Shown piece by piece: positions 22,092 to 34,884 of a stretch of DNA of 64,000 nucleotides. Every line of letters starts with the position of its first letter. Position 1 is the first letter of the stretch. This stretch comes from Isoetes taiwanensis. Its lineage: Eukaryota; Streptophyta; Lycopodiopsida; Isoetales; Isoetaceae. Both the position numbers and the translations under genes were made by a program. The notes under the pieces were generated by a model, which was not told the origin of the DNA, searched no databases, and saw nothing but the letters and a program-made list of their open reading frames with translations. The DNA lies in contig JAJEKV010000103.1 in assembly GCA_021234155.1 (NCBI GenBank), forward strand, positions 1,984,001-2,048,000. Reading direction: 5' to 3'.

Positions 22092-25000
22092 TTATATTTG
22101 CTGTAGTTGTACCCCTTCATTATCAACAGTATCCTGTATTGTCTGGTAGTTCAAATGCTTATCTCTGAATCTGGAAAGTTGCCAGAAAACCAATGCTCCA
22201 ATTGCTACAACTATGATAGCTGAAGCAATAACTGCTGAAACAGCAGCGATGTGCCAATGCGATGATGCCCGAGACCTGTAGGGAAATAAAATATAGAATA
22301 AAGTTTACGCATTTAACATAAAAAAACATAAATGAGCAGTCTGTAACGTACTTGTGAACTGGAACAACCTTCCAGCTAAAGCTAGAGAAGCCATATCTAT
22401 CATCTAGATGTAATTCGTGATTCTCTAAGTGTATAATAATACTCTGCAATATCAAGATAGACATATCGTAAAAACTTCTACATCCATGAACAGAGAACCA
22501 TCCACACACAAACCTGTGCTGTGCTTGTCAATATGCGATTCTCAGATGCTGCAGGTAATATTGCCAAACGTAAAAAGACGTTGCTGCCCATGTCAAGGAC
22601 CTCAGCTAGACTTAACTGCAGAATTTTGAAGCAAAAGTCATTGGTAGTAGTAAAGGAATAAACTAACAGGAAATTAGTAGCAAATATTTAAAGGATTTCA
22701 GGTCTTAATTTTGTTGTCAAACTCAAGGACAAATCCGCAACTTTCATTATGTACAAACAGCATTCTTTTATAACCATATAAGTCCAGTCCTAACAAAGCA
22801 GGCATTCCATTACCTTTGATTTATTCCTAATGGCCATTTTATATAACTTTGGAAAAGCGTCAAACTTTGGTATTCCAAATGGTAAAACTCATAAATGAAA
22901 TGAATATCCCAAATGGTGTCGAAATGCTATGACCATTACAACAAACAATAGATACAAGTGGTCATAAGCACTGATCAAACCTTGACCATATGCATAGATG
23001 GTCATATGGCACACATTCCAAATAGTGAGCTCAAAGTTAGGTTGCTTTCTTAAAAATAAGTTTAGGCTGTAGAGGCATATTTGTCTAACAATCCAACAGT
23101 ATATTTGACACAACTAAGTTGAGATAAAAACCTGACTGATACTGATATCGAGTTCACGTGCAATGTCTCCCATAAGTTGTTCCTTGAGGACATAGAAAAC
23201 AGACAAATTTATATGAAGTGACATCTGTATCTCAATGCTTCCAATACCTGACAAACATGATTAAGAACTAAGAGTGATGACTAATGGGAACAAGATACAG
23301 GATTAGAGTTTGAAGTCGACATACTTTCATTGATGTAATTACCACTACTGGAAGGACTCAACGGTGGTATCACTGGAAGACTGTGGGAAGAACTTGGAGG
23401 TCCACCGGATGGAGCAGGTGCTGGAGAAATTGGTGGGGACAAGCTCTCCCATAAGTTACTACAGTTGACCTTCCAAAATCCTACCTTTTGATTTGCACGG
23501 TCATAAGTCACAAGCGTGTTACGTACCACTATGCCTGTGACAAATAATTTTGGCATCAACTTAGATTAACTTGAATTAGGACTATCCTGGAAAAGGAACT
23601 TGTATAATATAAACAGAAAAGAATCTCAATATATACCTCCAAGCAAGGTAGTGGGATCTTTTCCATTCTTGAATATTCCAAGGCAGTATGCGCCTGGTAC
23701 TCTTGTATGCTGCATATAAAAGCATACGTATTAGACAGCTCTAGATTTTCCAGCAGAAAAAACCAAAGAAGTATACCTAGACAAGGTCAAATATAATAGA
23801 AATGTGTGCATATGGAGATGGCGACACAAAATACGAAACAAACAAAAACCAGCCAAAATCGATGATCAAAATGTACCCTGAATAGATAATTTTCTGGCGT
23901 TAACGTCGCTTTTTCTCCATGTCCAAAGACAAATTCAACAGAAGGAAAGTAATTTTCCAGCTTAGAAACATCTCTATAAAAGGCACTTTATTAGTATCTG
24001 ATGACTATTAAAAAAATCCTGGTTTTCACTCTGTCAAAATTAAAGACTTACGTTCCAGCACCTGCAAAACAAATGTCTTTGAAAGTGGGGTCTGGACCAT
24101 CCACTACGTGCAGCTTTCCAAGCTCTCTAGTTACCTGCATCATATAAAGTTAACACCACTTTTTGACAAAGGGAACCATTTTTAAATTCCAGAAAACTGT
24201 AGCATTAAAAAATCTTTACATGCATTTCGCTTACCTGATACATGCAACAAATGAGAGTTTGGCAAGCAATTATGAAAGACACTCTGGATGTTCTGTTTAC
24301 AATACGATCAAGGAAGTTGAAGATGTTCAGAAGATTGAAAATTTTAGTTGCACACCAACAAAAGGGACCAGAATGTTTGCAGAGGCACAAAGCTCCAAAT
24401 TACAATTGTTTGACTTCCATTTATCCATCAAAATAAGTAAGAGATAAACAGATTGAAGTCTCACTGCATTTTTAAAGGCTGTGAATGCTGCCTCAGGTAG
24501 ATATGCATAAGTGGTTCCACTGTCCAGTACCGTACCATATCCTCCAGTAAACACATCAGGGCGCACGTCTAAGGGATGTCCTGCAACCTGAATCTCCTTC
24601 AAATTTATGTTGTAGTATGGACTGCAGCCACATCATAAATATTTCAATTGCATACTTACCATGGTCGTTAACCATACAGACGCATAAATAGCATACCTGC
24701 GGTGTGGATTAGAGGCTGTATATACCATGCCATTAGGAGGAGGAAGTGCACCCAAAACCATGGCACCCCCGCCTTCATCCATTCCCCCATAGCAAAGAGA
24801 AAAGGAGTCATCCATTACTTTCTGTTTCACGAGCTGGTCAATAACACTTAGAGGCCCACGACCAAGCCCCATTATTCCATCAGCAGTCTGAGAATACAGG
24901 TCTCCAGTCTCTACTGTCTCACACCCAAATACAAGCTTTTGAGGCCCAAGTGTGGTGTTGCTGCCAAATGATAACCAATCTTTACCAAGCAGCCCACTGC

Positions 25001-25823
25001 TGGTGCTCATCTCAGCGTATTGCCGCTCATACTTGCACTGCACTCCTGCACAGTTACCAGTCTCACATTCACTGCCACACCCCAGCGCCTGGTATGAATT
25101 GGAAGCCTCAGGAGAAAATCTTGGATCCTGCGCAAGTTTACCAAGAGGGTAAATTATCACCAACATGTGTAACTGGAAAATACAACCTACATAACTTCTA
25201 GACGCAGATGTAGTTTTCCAATAAGAGCAAAACCATGTTCTGTGATCACCGTGGACAGGATGCATTCATACACAGCCCTTTGCCTCTGTACTTGAACATT
25301 TGGGCTCATCATAAAACATCATTCAACACAGCAAAGAAAAGCATGTTTAATGCTTAAGAGAGGAACTGACAAAGGGAGAAAATCTGCAACATGCCTGGTG
25401 GCGACCACAATGACTGCACGAAGAACAGGGCACGTATGTGACAGTGCTACCTGTATCCACAATCAAGGCAAATTCATGTGGTGGAGTTCCAATGGACACT
25501 CTGGTTGTGTAATATCTGCACAGAGGTAATCTTGTCGTTAACCTGCATTAAACTTAGAAGAATGCTGCCAACAAGAATAATTCATACCCTTTACTAAGAA
25601 GATCGTCATACAAAGGCATTTGGGCACTTCCTAGCATCCTCCTTCCTCGCAGCCATTGGTTAGAAGAAGAATGATTCAATGTGATCCTCTCCAAAGGCAG
25701 CATTGTGGCCAGCCCATGTTCAGATTGCAAATATCGCACAGGTAACGGCTGAACAACAATGGGCGAGAGAATTATGACATTAAGAATCGTTAAAAGTGCT
25801 GCGAACTGATGCCCTGTGACCAT
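22092..25823 (-). CDS. Membrane-anchored pepsin-type (A1) aspartic protease, 633 aa, 12 exons
   Basis: Exons (minus): 25588-25823, 25395-25515, 24697-25127, 24465-24621, 24052-24134, 23877-23973, 23637-23709, 23325-23534, 23132-23247, 22514-22615, 22352-22443, 22092-22275; phases agree throughout and give 633 aa. MVTGHQFAALLTILNVIIL starts a signal peptide. First catalytic Asp is in VDTGSTVTYVPC (Asp about 99), second in VLDSGTTYAYLPEAA (Asp about 296). Between them are a Cys-rich loop (CSSCSHCGRHQ, CGSECETGNC), YAEMSTSSGLLGKD and DGIMGLGRGPLS. C-terminal to the fold are a Pro-rich linker (PPISPAPAPSGGPP), a poorly conserved domain, a membrane helix at about 581-605 (HIAAVSAVIASAIIVVAIG) and a short cytosolic tail. 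This is the architecture of plant atypical aspartic proteases with a C-terminal anchor (Arabidopsis At3g50050 type). It should act at the cell surface or in the secretory path; the substrate is unknown. Intron 2 has a GC donor (CAG/GCATGT). An upstream in-frame TTG is not used as start. Confidence 0.93.
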
Positions 25824-26374
25824 GGTAACCCTCCGAGTAGTGATCCAGTTGAAGGCCAAGTATCTATACGATGGCTGCGGAGCCCTAATTTTGCAAAAAG
25901 AATGCCGCTACTGAATACTCGAGATCTGATTCCCAGAACCCATCTTAATTTGGTCCTGAAGTGCAAGATTTCCCGGTCAAACTGAATAGAGTTGAGAATA
26001 AAAAAATTAACCTTGTTTGGCATGTAATTCTTGCGAACCCATCAAGCAGAACACACAAAGGATGGGATTGCGTATCTACGGAAAGCCCAGGACGAAAATC
26101 TTCCCTCATTGAGGTATTAAGGTGTAGATCTGTCGTGCAAATTCCGGCCTATACACAAGGAGCCCACCAACCTTGAAGTTCCTGACGAAGAAGGATAGAG
26201 CTTGCCTGGTTCTGCTACAAAGCAACCGTAGTCTTAAGGTAATCACGAACCTATAATACACACACAATACAAAAGAAATACACCCTTAAAAGGTGTGTTG
26301 ACTTTGACATGATGCTTTTTCATTGTCGAGGTCAATAAGTAAAGCGGTTTAGTGTCTAAGGTCCATTATACATC

Positions 26375-26541
26375 CTTAACACACTGCCCCTCAAATTTAT
26401 AGTGATCCAACGGTTCAGATCAATCTTGATCTGTGTGTTACTGGAGCTATAACATACTAACACTCTGTTATCAAACGGACGGATCCAGATCGATTTTGAT
26501 GGTGATCGGATGGCCCAAAACTCTCGGGGCGGTGTGTTAAG
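26375..26541. repeat. Inverted-repeat element with CTTAACACAC(T/C)GCCCC ends
   Basis: CTTAACACACTGCCCC (26375-26390) and GGGGCGGTGTGTTAAG (26526-26541) are inverted copies with one mismatch, enclosing 135 bp with a smaller internal inverted repeat (CAGATCAA/TTGATCTG). Size and ends fit a small MITE. No reliable target duplication can be assigned because the ends are themselves TTAA. Confidence 0.7.
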
Positions 26542-26544
26542 GGC

Positions 26545-26661
26545 GATAACGCCCTGGCCCTCGGTGTGTTACTTCAAAAAAAAAATTTGGGCCATCAAAA
26601 TGGCTCGGGCGTGCGCCCTCAATTTTTTTTTCCAGTAACACCCTCGGGCCAGGGCGTTATC
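26545..26661. repeat. Second inverted repeat, 29-bp arms
   Basis: GATAACGCCCTGGCCC starting the left arm (26545-26573, on to GTGTGTTACT) is mirrored at 26633-26661 (CAGTAACACC...GGGCCAGGGCGTTATC). The spacer contains poly(A)/poly(T) and GGGCGTGCGCCC. It directly abuts the preceding inverted repeat. Confidence 0.75.
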
Positions 26662-26675
26662 TACAGCTTGTAGAT

Positions 26676-26860
26676 TTTATGAGCTATTTTGTTCTTTCCT
26701 TATGTTAAAATGCCATACCCAAGATCATGGGTTCAATGCCTCGTTAAGTTTGTGGGGGAAGGACCCACTTCAACAATATATAGTAGTGGGGGCAAGACCC
26801 ATTGGATGTGTTGTAAATTTTCCCATGGACGTTAAAATACGATCTATCTATCTATCTCTC
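26676..26860 (+). mobile_element. SINE-like element, copy A
   Basis: About 185 bp with a tRNA-like B box (GATCATGGGTTCAATGCC at about 26722) and a 3' end CATGGACGTTAAAATACGAT followed by (CTAT)n. The 5' part matches 47036-47180 (ATGAGCTATTTTGT, CCAAGATCATGGG) and the 3' part matches 50655-50785 (GGTGTGTTGT, ATGGACATTAAAATAC). The three partial copies plus a tetranucleotide tail define a short interspersed family. The A box is weak, so tRNA ancestry is only probable. Confidence 0.6.
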
Positions 26861-28305
26861 TTCTAGAATTAATACAAATTTCACACTAACAATGGAAATT
26901 CTTCTTTGCTAGTCTTGTACACAAAAAATTGGAATATGCTATCTTTGGACGTCCCAACTATATTCGATGAAATATATAAACAATCTATTATTTTCTAGAA
27001 TTTGAAAATAGTCTCGTTATTTTATTTTGTCATCTGAATTATGAGGCGAGCAATATAAAGAGTGGCTAAAATTCGCCAAATGGCTATTTCTTAGACCCTT
27101 AGGGAATTGTGGCTAAAGTTAATAAAGGTCATTTTTCAAGAAGAAAATAATTTAGCCATTCCAAAAGGGGAGGAATTCTGAACGCTTAGGGTTTAGTTTG
27201 GACCTGCATCGCATGCTGAATCGCCTTTTCTGAAGCTGATTAAGTGCACCTTGATTAATTTAAATAGCCATGTTGAATCTATTCAGGACCTCTTTCATTT
27301 TGGAATTGCCATTAGCTACCTCAATCATGCCTTGATGGATATTGAATTTGAATCCATAAGTTGTTTAGGTTAAACGTTATAAAGATGTTATGTAGTGAGC
27401 ATTTTAAGCCTTAAGTAATTGTGACTTGTTCTTACAATCGTTGACCCTAAAGGGCTCCCTGCACCAAGTTAGCCATTTGGATGCATTTGTCTCCAACTTC
27501 AGTATGTGTGTTCCTTCAAATGGTATTGTTTGTTCCTTACGAATTGTACTTTGAACATTTTTGTTATTGTTTTATAATAGAAGCATATTGAATCAATTAT
27601 CATTCACGTACTAATGAGTGCTCAGAGTTCCGTAGTTGCACTTTGACTACCAACCAAGAAAAATTCGCCAGGACAAGAATTTCGTATCATATAAATTTTA
27701 CACTTTAGCCAAGTGGAAAGATAACTAAAGGACATTAGTTTATCAAATTTGGCCAAAAAAAATCTATGAACTTTTGTTTTTATAGGTTTAGCCAACCTTA
27801 CTTTGAATAGAAGAACATTTACCTAATGTCCTTAAAATTTGCCTTGGAGCAATAACATGGATGCCTCATACTTGTTGCGTGTTTAGTTTAGGTATTTCTA
27901 TATTGCTTGATCCCGTGCATACAAATGTATCTTTGTAGAATATTCTTTTGAAGCAATACCATACGATGGGATTTTCAATTTTGAGAGGAGAATTTACCTA
28001 TCAAGATAAGAATTGAATTGAATTGAATTGAATGTTTAAGAGAGATGTTCATAATTTAGAAGGGTGAATGGGTGAAATACCAAAATAGCTTCTTTAAAAC
28101 TATCAAAAAGCCATTTAATTCGTCAGTAGGTTGCTTAAACGAAGGTACACAATTTTCTTGAATTTTAACACATCCAGATGTCCTGCCACATATGCCCAAT
28201 TAATCTAGTGTCACTAATTTCCCATCGATGTTTGAGAATTTTAGTGCCCTAGTACCCCCTGGTTCAAGCGTACTGAATCCCATTTCTTTTCCCGCTTTCC
28301 ATACA
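26861..28305. other. Intergenic, no gene recognised
   Basis: AT-rich; includes a (GAATT)n microsatellite at 28008-28032. No coding pattern found. Confidence 0.5.
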
Positions 28306-28680
28306 CGTCCCTCTTATCGCATGCATAAAAACAGTGAGATAACCGTCCACCTTGATGACTTGTAAAGATGTTACAGGAGTCTAGAACATAGCTAAGAGCT
28401 CTCTTGAAGCATGATTGTGGATCTTGGAGCTTCAGTTTTAAGACTTAGGGTCCATGAAGTTTGATCCAAATTGATTTTAAGACTAAACTTTGTCTTTAAA
28501 AGTCATTTTTTTTCTTTTAAATAAAATAGTTGGATTCAACGCTTCAGTTTGTAAGTACCTCATTTTTGCTTGATAAGGGAGCAGTAGAGAAAAAGGATGC
28601 TTCTTCGAGCATCCCCACCCCATTTATGTATCTGCAATCATCCCAGTTACTAATATAGTATCTCTTCAACTATTAATATG
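28306..28680 (+). repeat. Dispersed 370-bp repeat, copy 1
   Basis: From CGCATGCATAAAAACA through GTTTGTAAGTACCTC, GAGAAAAAGGATGC and CATCCCAGTTACTAA this block matches 57970-58330 in the same order and orientation at roughly 75-80% by eye. No coding potential and no terminal repeats were found, so the element type is unknown. Confidence 0.75.
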
Positions 28681-28731
28681 TAGCGTGACTAATGTAATGA
28701 TAATAGACGGTACTTGACGTGTTGAGTCATC

Positions 28732-30355
28732 TCTGACGTTCCCCACCAAATATACGACGCCCTGTCGTACATCTCGTGGAAAATCCCCCATCCAACCCTC
28801 CGGCCACATGGGCCCTCCGTCTATCTCGCACCTAAAATAACCGTGGCACAGGAAGGGGACACAAAGGTGTCTTGCGTGCCCTTCCCCTATGGGCTCCTAT
28901 AACAGCGGAAGTATAATATAACGTCGGCACTAGTAATAACAATCCAATCAGCTACCTCGAGAAGTAGCACATCCCTACAATCATAGGTACATCAAAGATA
29001 ACAATCTATCGTAAAACATATGAGCTCCTACCCAGGCTCAGACTCGTAAGGGAAGTAGACTAATGGTTGGGCCTTAAGATAGAGCAGATCGAGATATGAC
29101 AATGGCGAGGCTAGCTATAGACAATAGCTATGGTTGACCACTCTGTGCATACTTTGAAGATGGGCTAAATCCGGGTATGGCATGACTATAACCTGCGGAG
29201 ACGTAGTTTCATGGTATTACCCAATGGAACTACTTCGAGTTGCATCTCCCCGGTCCAATGATGTAAGAAGGGTTGCATCTCTCCTTCCTGAGGCCTAGTG
29301 GTTCCATGGGCAGCTAGAGGATCATGGCGACACACGTCCTTACTCGACTGAACTCCCCAAAACAAGAGCCAGGCCGACACCTGCAACTCTTGAGAGTCAG
29401 GGTGACACCATTGACCCAGGAAGTGTCGGACCCATACCCGGCCCACACGAAGTGACCGACTATAAGCCTAGCCCGCTATGGGTCCCAAATAGCCGCACTC
29501 AGCAAGGACCTCCCTCCACTTTGCCACTACCCTCGTTATGTAGTGCTAAATCACTCTATAGCCCTCGTAGCCGGGTGGATTCCTATGCACAGGCCACATA
29601 ATAATATGAGATAAGGGGTCTAAACTAGAAGCATCATCTAATAGTGGCTACTAGGTCTCTAGCCCCTTTCCCAATACAAGAGGAGCAAACATGATCAACC
29701 ATCATCACATATCCATATAACATAATAAATAATGAGAATGATATCTAATCCTAATCACATGCATCTGACTTACAGTTAGGGTTTATTGATTAGGGTTCAA
29801 GATCTAGACTGAAGGTTCTAGAATGGCTCTATTGGAGATAGGAAATGCTAACCCACCTGGGACTCTAACTTCCAGGTGATCTACAAAGAATATGCTCCAA
29901 ATACCTGCTCCCGAGAAACTCCCTCTTGCTCCCCGCGTCTCCATGATCTTCGAAGGGTTCGAAGTAGATCACGCTCCTTCAAATGCGCACATGCTCAGAG
30001 GACTGATGTACTAAGCTATGCCACAGCAGAGGGTTCTTGAAATGGAGTTTCGAGCGCCAACAAGGTTTCAAGACTGTGGGAGCCAGAAAAATGGTCTCGA
30101 GTTCGGGTTTGGCCATTCATAAGTTAGGGTTGCCATGTCGTGCCACATGGCTCCAATGAGGTGCGCCCGTATGAGGTTTGCCCAATAGGATGGGCCATGT
30201 GGAAAATGGTCCATCCTATCCTAAGATTGGCTAAGTTATGTGAATAACTTAGCCATGCTCCCTTCCACACACATACAAAATACAAGGCTACTAAGGTAGG
30301 CTTGTATGGTGACGTGGCCTAGAAATATACGTTGATATTTTAGGGGAATGTCACA
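28732..30355 (-). mobile_element. 3' LTR of a truncated minus-strand Ty3/gypsy element
   Basis: On the minus strand it begins TGTGACATTCCCC (30355 downward) and ends GGGGAACGTCAGA (28732), 1624 bp, and is homologous over its length to the solo LTR at 4855-6403. Immediately outside its minus-strand start lies a polypurine tract, so this is the downstream LTR and the element interior lies at higher coordinates. Confidence 0.8.
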
Positions 30356-30391
30356 TTCCCCTCCCTCCCCCCTCTTCCTCCCCCCCCCCCC
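30356..30391 (-). other. Polypurine tract of the gypsy element
   Basis: On the minus strand this is an almost pure G/A run (GGGGGGAGGAAGAGGGG type) directly abutting the LTR start TGTGAC; such a tract primes plus-strand DNA synthesis in LTR retrotransposons. Confidence 0.8.
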
Positions 30392-30707
30392 AAAGATAAT
30401 GTTTCCCCTTAGCATTACGGTAAGGTGACGAACTTACATCAACCTTGCAAAAACTCACAACAAGAATATAGGAACTTAACTTTATTGCAAATATCAACTT
30501 CTACTTGATTACTTATAACATCAATTTTAAGGCTACATTTATAAACTTATACAAAATTATATAGCCTTAGTAACTATTATTATAAAAGTTAACACATTGT
30601 GTTATGACAACAAGTTTAGGAGTTCATAATTAAGTCTAAAAATCTATGACTCCTATCTTTTCGTAACGTGCTCCCTCCTCCATGCTCCCCTTTATTGGCC
30701 TGCACAA
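30392..30707. other. Non-coding interior of the gypsy element
   Basis: Lies between the polypurine tract and the hAT target site; before the hAT insertion it was continuous with 34894 onwards. No coding frame. Confidence 0.5.
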
Positions 30708-31031
30708 GTTAGCACCAGCGTTGGGGAAACTTTCAAACCTTGTTAGGAAAATTTCCTACAAGTCCTAAAACCATTCGGAAATTATAAAATACAGCCGGAA
30801 GCTCCCTGCTGCTACCACCTCAAACCGGATGTATACAAATTCAATACCTAACTTAAAAAAAAAAAACTTCACAAATCATTAAATAGCTTGAATAAACTTG
30901 ATAATTAGACCTTCGGTCAAAGATTTAAAAAGCCTTTAGTTTAATCAAAAAGAAAACTTACAATGCTTCAATGCTTCATAATAGTAACTAATACTCATAA
31001 AATGAAAGTGTAATACTTATTGTTCAAGAAA

Positions 31032-33285
31032 CTAGTCATCGTCTTCTAAATCCACCATAAAAGCATCCTCCATGAAATGATCCTTCTCCAAACGAGCCCG
31101 TTCCTCACGAGGACATCCAGTAAATATATGACGATAATGTGCACTTTCTTTCCATAACTCAATGCTTTCACTAAAATCAAAGCTCTTCATTTCAGGTCCT
31201 TCCATGGAAATGCGCAATAATGCATCCAAACCATCATTTTGTAGCCGATTCCGATACTTGGTCTTCACAATATTCATGCGGCTAAAGCCACGCCACATCT
31301 TCTTTGTACTAGTGCATTGGACAAGCCCAATTGTGGCAAGGCTTAGCAATTCAGGCATCTTCTCCTTCCACAAGTCACTACAAGAAATCATACCCCATGT
31401 ATCCAAGAAGCTTCTTCCTTGCCATTCTGTACTAGCTTGACGCTTAAACAATGCATACTCCCTACCCAATTTCTCATGGTCAATGATAGCAGGAAATATC
31501 TTACCATCAACATTTTTTTGCACTCCATAGAAGTCACGTAATTTCTTAAGCTCATCGATTCCATAAACCTTCAATTCCTTGGCACGACTAGGCATGTTAA
31601 TAGGACATAATACTTTCAAAGAAGAAAGAATAATCTGATCCTCTAACCTTCTCTTCAATATACCTATTAGTGCAGTAGCAAAAGCTTTTTGAAACTCAAT
31701 AGCAAGAGATAGATCCTCACCATCAATTCGTCTATCCAACTCGATGGACCTGTACATGTTCCCTTTCACGGATGCTCTTAAAACATGAAGCATTCCTTCG
31801 CCTCCACCATAATCTGGAATGATAGGATAATCTCTACTATCCTTTTGAAAAGAATTCAGATCTATGATTTGCACCAAAAATAACTCTTCTATCTCTTGAA
31901 TTGCATTTTCAAGACAAGCTAGCCATATTGTTAACATCCACATAAGTTCTTTGAAACTCTAAACTCAAGTTTGTCATGATCTTGAGTACATCAGCAAGAA
32001 AGTGGAGAATGTAAACAACCAAAAATGATTTTAAACTCAAATAAAGAGCCTTACCATCTGGATTTTCCAACAAAGTTTGCATGAGCGGCTCATAAACTTC
32101 GCACATCCTCTCAATGGCCCCATGTCTACTAAGCCATCGTGGCTTCACAATGCCCAAAATCCGCAAGTGAGAAGTATCAAATGCTTCCCGCATTTTTTCT
32201 CTAATTGTGCCTTTCTTATGGAGCTTTTAGAAAAGAAACTTGACACACGATTTATCAACTCATCAATAAACTTACACCTTGTTTTTATTGTTGGCGCCTT
32301 GCATGTTTCTTGGACACATAAGTTTGCCCCGATGAGCACAACAATGTATCTTTGGTCATGAATGGATTAAGTGATTTCAATCTTGTAGCAACACCAAGAT
32401 GTGCACCAACCATAACGGAAGCTCCATCACTACCAAAGCCCATCAATTTTTGAATATCAAGATTCCATTCCTTCAACATATCTAAAATGCTTTTACGAAT
32501 CCCTTCGCCCTTAACGGTCACCATGCCCAAGAATACGGTTTGCACGCCTCTCTTCTACAAACGCCGATACAAAATGAGATTCTTAGTTACACCGATATCG
32601 GTGGACTCGTCAACCATGAGCCCAAACCATGGACTTCGCCTTACACGATCAAGAATGCTCGCTCCCAATGACTTAGCAATATGAAATATAAAACTTGCAC
32701 AAGCCTTGTTATCATTATACATGAATGGCAAATCTTCAACACCACAATCACGCATCAAACTCAACAAACTCACCAATTTTCTAAAAGCCAAGTCTTCTTT
32801 TTGCAATCCAATATGCATTTGAACAATTTTTCAAGACAACTCTCTACACCAGCCTTCCTCTTCTTTTCAAGTTTTTGAAGACCATCCTTATCTCGCTCTT
32901 GCAATAGTATGGCATCCCTATGGGCTTTAGAACTTGTGTGGTCATCCAATGCTGAGGTCTTAAAGTTTTTTGCTCCTGTGGTGGCAAAAAGAGACTTACA
33001 ATGCGGGTCTTTTTTACATATGGAACACCACATAAGACCTCTTTCCTTATCAACTTCCAACCATTTATTCTTTTCAGCCCAATCATCTTGGTACCTCTCC
33101 ACTGCCTTCGTTATCCTTCCTAATTCACTTGCCATTTCCTTGCCATGCTCATCAAAGGCAGTTTGGAGGTTAACATCTTCAATTGGCACACCACATGGGG
33201 TATTTGCTGCTACGTTCCCCTTGAAACAAGGCATGTTGAATAAGGTAACTTGCTTCTTGGAGGGTCTTTCATTTTCAGAACCCAT
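31032..33285 (-). pseudogene. hAT transposase, broken by frameshifts
   Basis: Start at 33285 (MGSENERPSKKQVTL) just after an intron-acceptor-like TTGCAG. Near the N-terminus is a zinc-finger-like region (MWCSICKKDPHC, then H-rich HTSSKAH), as in TTF/ZMYM-type hAT proteins. The catalytic region has WFGLMVDESTDIGVTKNLIL (32620-32560) and KLMGFGSDGASVMVGAHLGV (32440-32380), both typical of the RNase H-like core. The C-terminus has the hAT dimerisation segment (KKMWRGFSRMNIVKTKYRNR, then LDALLRISMEGP). At least three frame changes (near 32800, 32550 and 32200-31920) and a stop separate these blocks, so it is inactive unless extra introns are spliced out. A long open 3' part (31032-31943) suggests fairly recent decay. 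Confidence 0.88.
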
Positions 33286-34884
33286 CCTGCAATTTTTTAT
33301 CATAAAATAACATAAGCAAAAAGAACATAAATTAACATAAGAAATAAAGATAGTGCAGCCACAAACAAGTTTTCAAAAATAATGCCCACATGAAACAAAT
33401 GAACCCAACAAATAAACAATAGTACATTATATAATATACTTACTTTTAGCAAGGCAGGGGCAAGTAAATGATATACACTCAACTCTTGGCCATCACACAA
33501 AAGCCTGCAACAAAAATATATCAGAAATGTTAGTGGGCCCATAATATGAATGGAAATATAGCCATGAAATTGCTAATGTTTACAAAACTTTAACAGAAGT
33601 GAATAATGTGGGTCCAAAACATGACACGCAGAAATAAAATAATGTATCAGAAGATTGGTGGGGCCATAACATAGCATAGAAATTGAGACAACAAATTTAT
33701 GAAGTTCACAAACCTAGCCTATCACAAATAAAATAATGTACCAGCAGACAAAGACATGAGAATAACAAGACTTACAAAACTATATCAGAAATAATGGTGG
33801 GTCCATAACATAGACACATGAAAATAAAGTACTATAAACTATTACAGAAGTAAAGAGATAGAAGTGAAATATACGTGGACATAGACATGTCACATGAAAA
33901 TGATATGCTATTTAATGGCATCTAATGTTTTAGTATCAGAATTTAGAAGCATGACCTCTCCTCCATATAGTATAACCTCTCCTCCATATTTTCCTTATGT
34001 TTTGTTTGCACAATATAATCTCTTGTCCATTATTTATTATGCTTGTCAAATCAAAGTGAAGCAAGTAATGTAAATTAGTTCCATAAATCTAATTTATTGT
34101 TGGCAGCTGGTGTATATCGATCCTAAGGCAGCATTTGCAAGGTCTACAAATTGCTCAAACAAAGGCAAATGCCCATATATTTATTAAAGACTATCTTTTC
34201 TACATTTTCATGGACAATGGCAAATTGCTCATAAAAAGATGGCATCTTTGGACAAAGATACCAATTAGAATAACATGCACATCAATGAATTTCCAGAAAG
34301 CCCATACATAACCACAAAAAAATTATACAACCGGTTTCTCTAATACCCGGAAGGAAAAAGCTACATTAGACCGACGATTGCAGTGCTCCTTAATGCTTGA
34401 AGAACCCGGAGAAAGCCGCCATAGACAAACCAAAATCTTCTACAATGAATCAGAAACTCCTGTGCTTATTCACATGCTGCCAAACAAAACCTTTTCAAGA
34501 TCCGAAATGGGCTGGTCACTCGTGGCTGATCCGGAATGGGTCTGCTGGTTGGTGGCTGAATGGGTCACAGCAGGTTTCTAATGAACCCAACAACGATCAG
34601 AGTCATCAGACTTGTCTGCTTAGATGCTAGGACTCAAGGCCAGAAGAAAAATGAACCAAGAAGATGCCGTAATGCCATAATGTCGGTTGAAAATCTGCCA
34701 AAATGCTTCGTTTCTGAAAGATCTGGCATTCGTGAATGCTACAAGTTCCGAAGAAATGAGCCGGAAGGATCCGGAATCTTGGATTTTTTGGCCAGAAGGG
34801 ATTCTGGGCGTTTTCCACGTAGGACGGCATTTTGGCCATTTTGGACGGTAGGAAAACAGTGTTCCGGGGAATTTCCCCAACGCT
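33286..34884. other. 5' non-coding part of the hAT element
   Basis: AT-rich sequence with several repeats of GTGGG(T/C)CCATAACATA (33530-33810), then a GC-richer block (34350-34885) next to the terminal repeat. It presumably holds the transposase promoter and 5' UTR/intron. The open frames here are not conserved protein. Confidence 0.5.

Noticed and set aside
25554-25859. Longer N-terminus (MAFNW...) for the aspartic protease
   Set aside because: The first codon is TTG, not ATG; the ATG at 25823 directly begins a good signal peptide.
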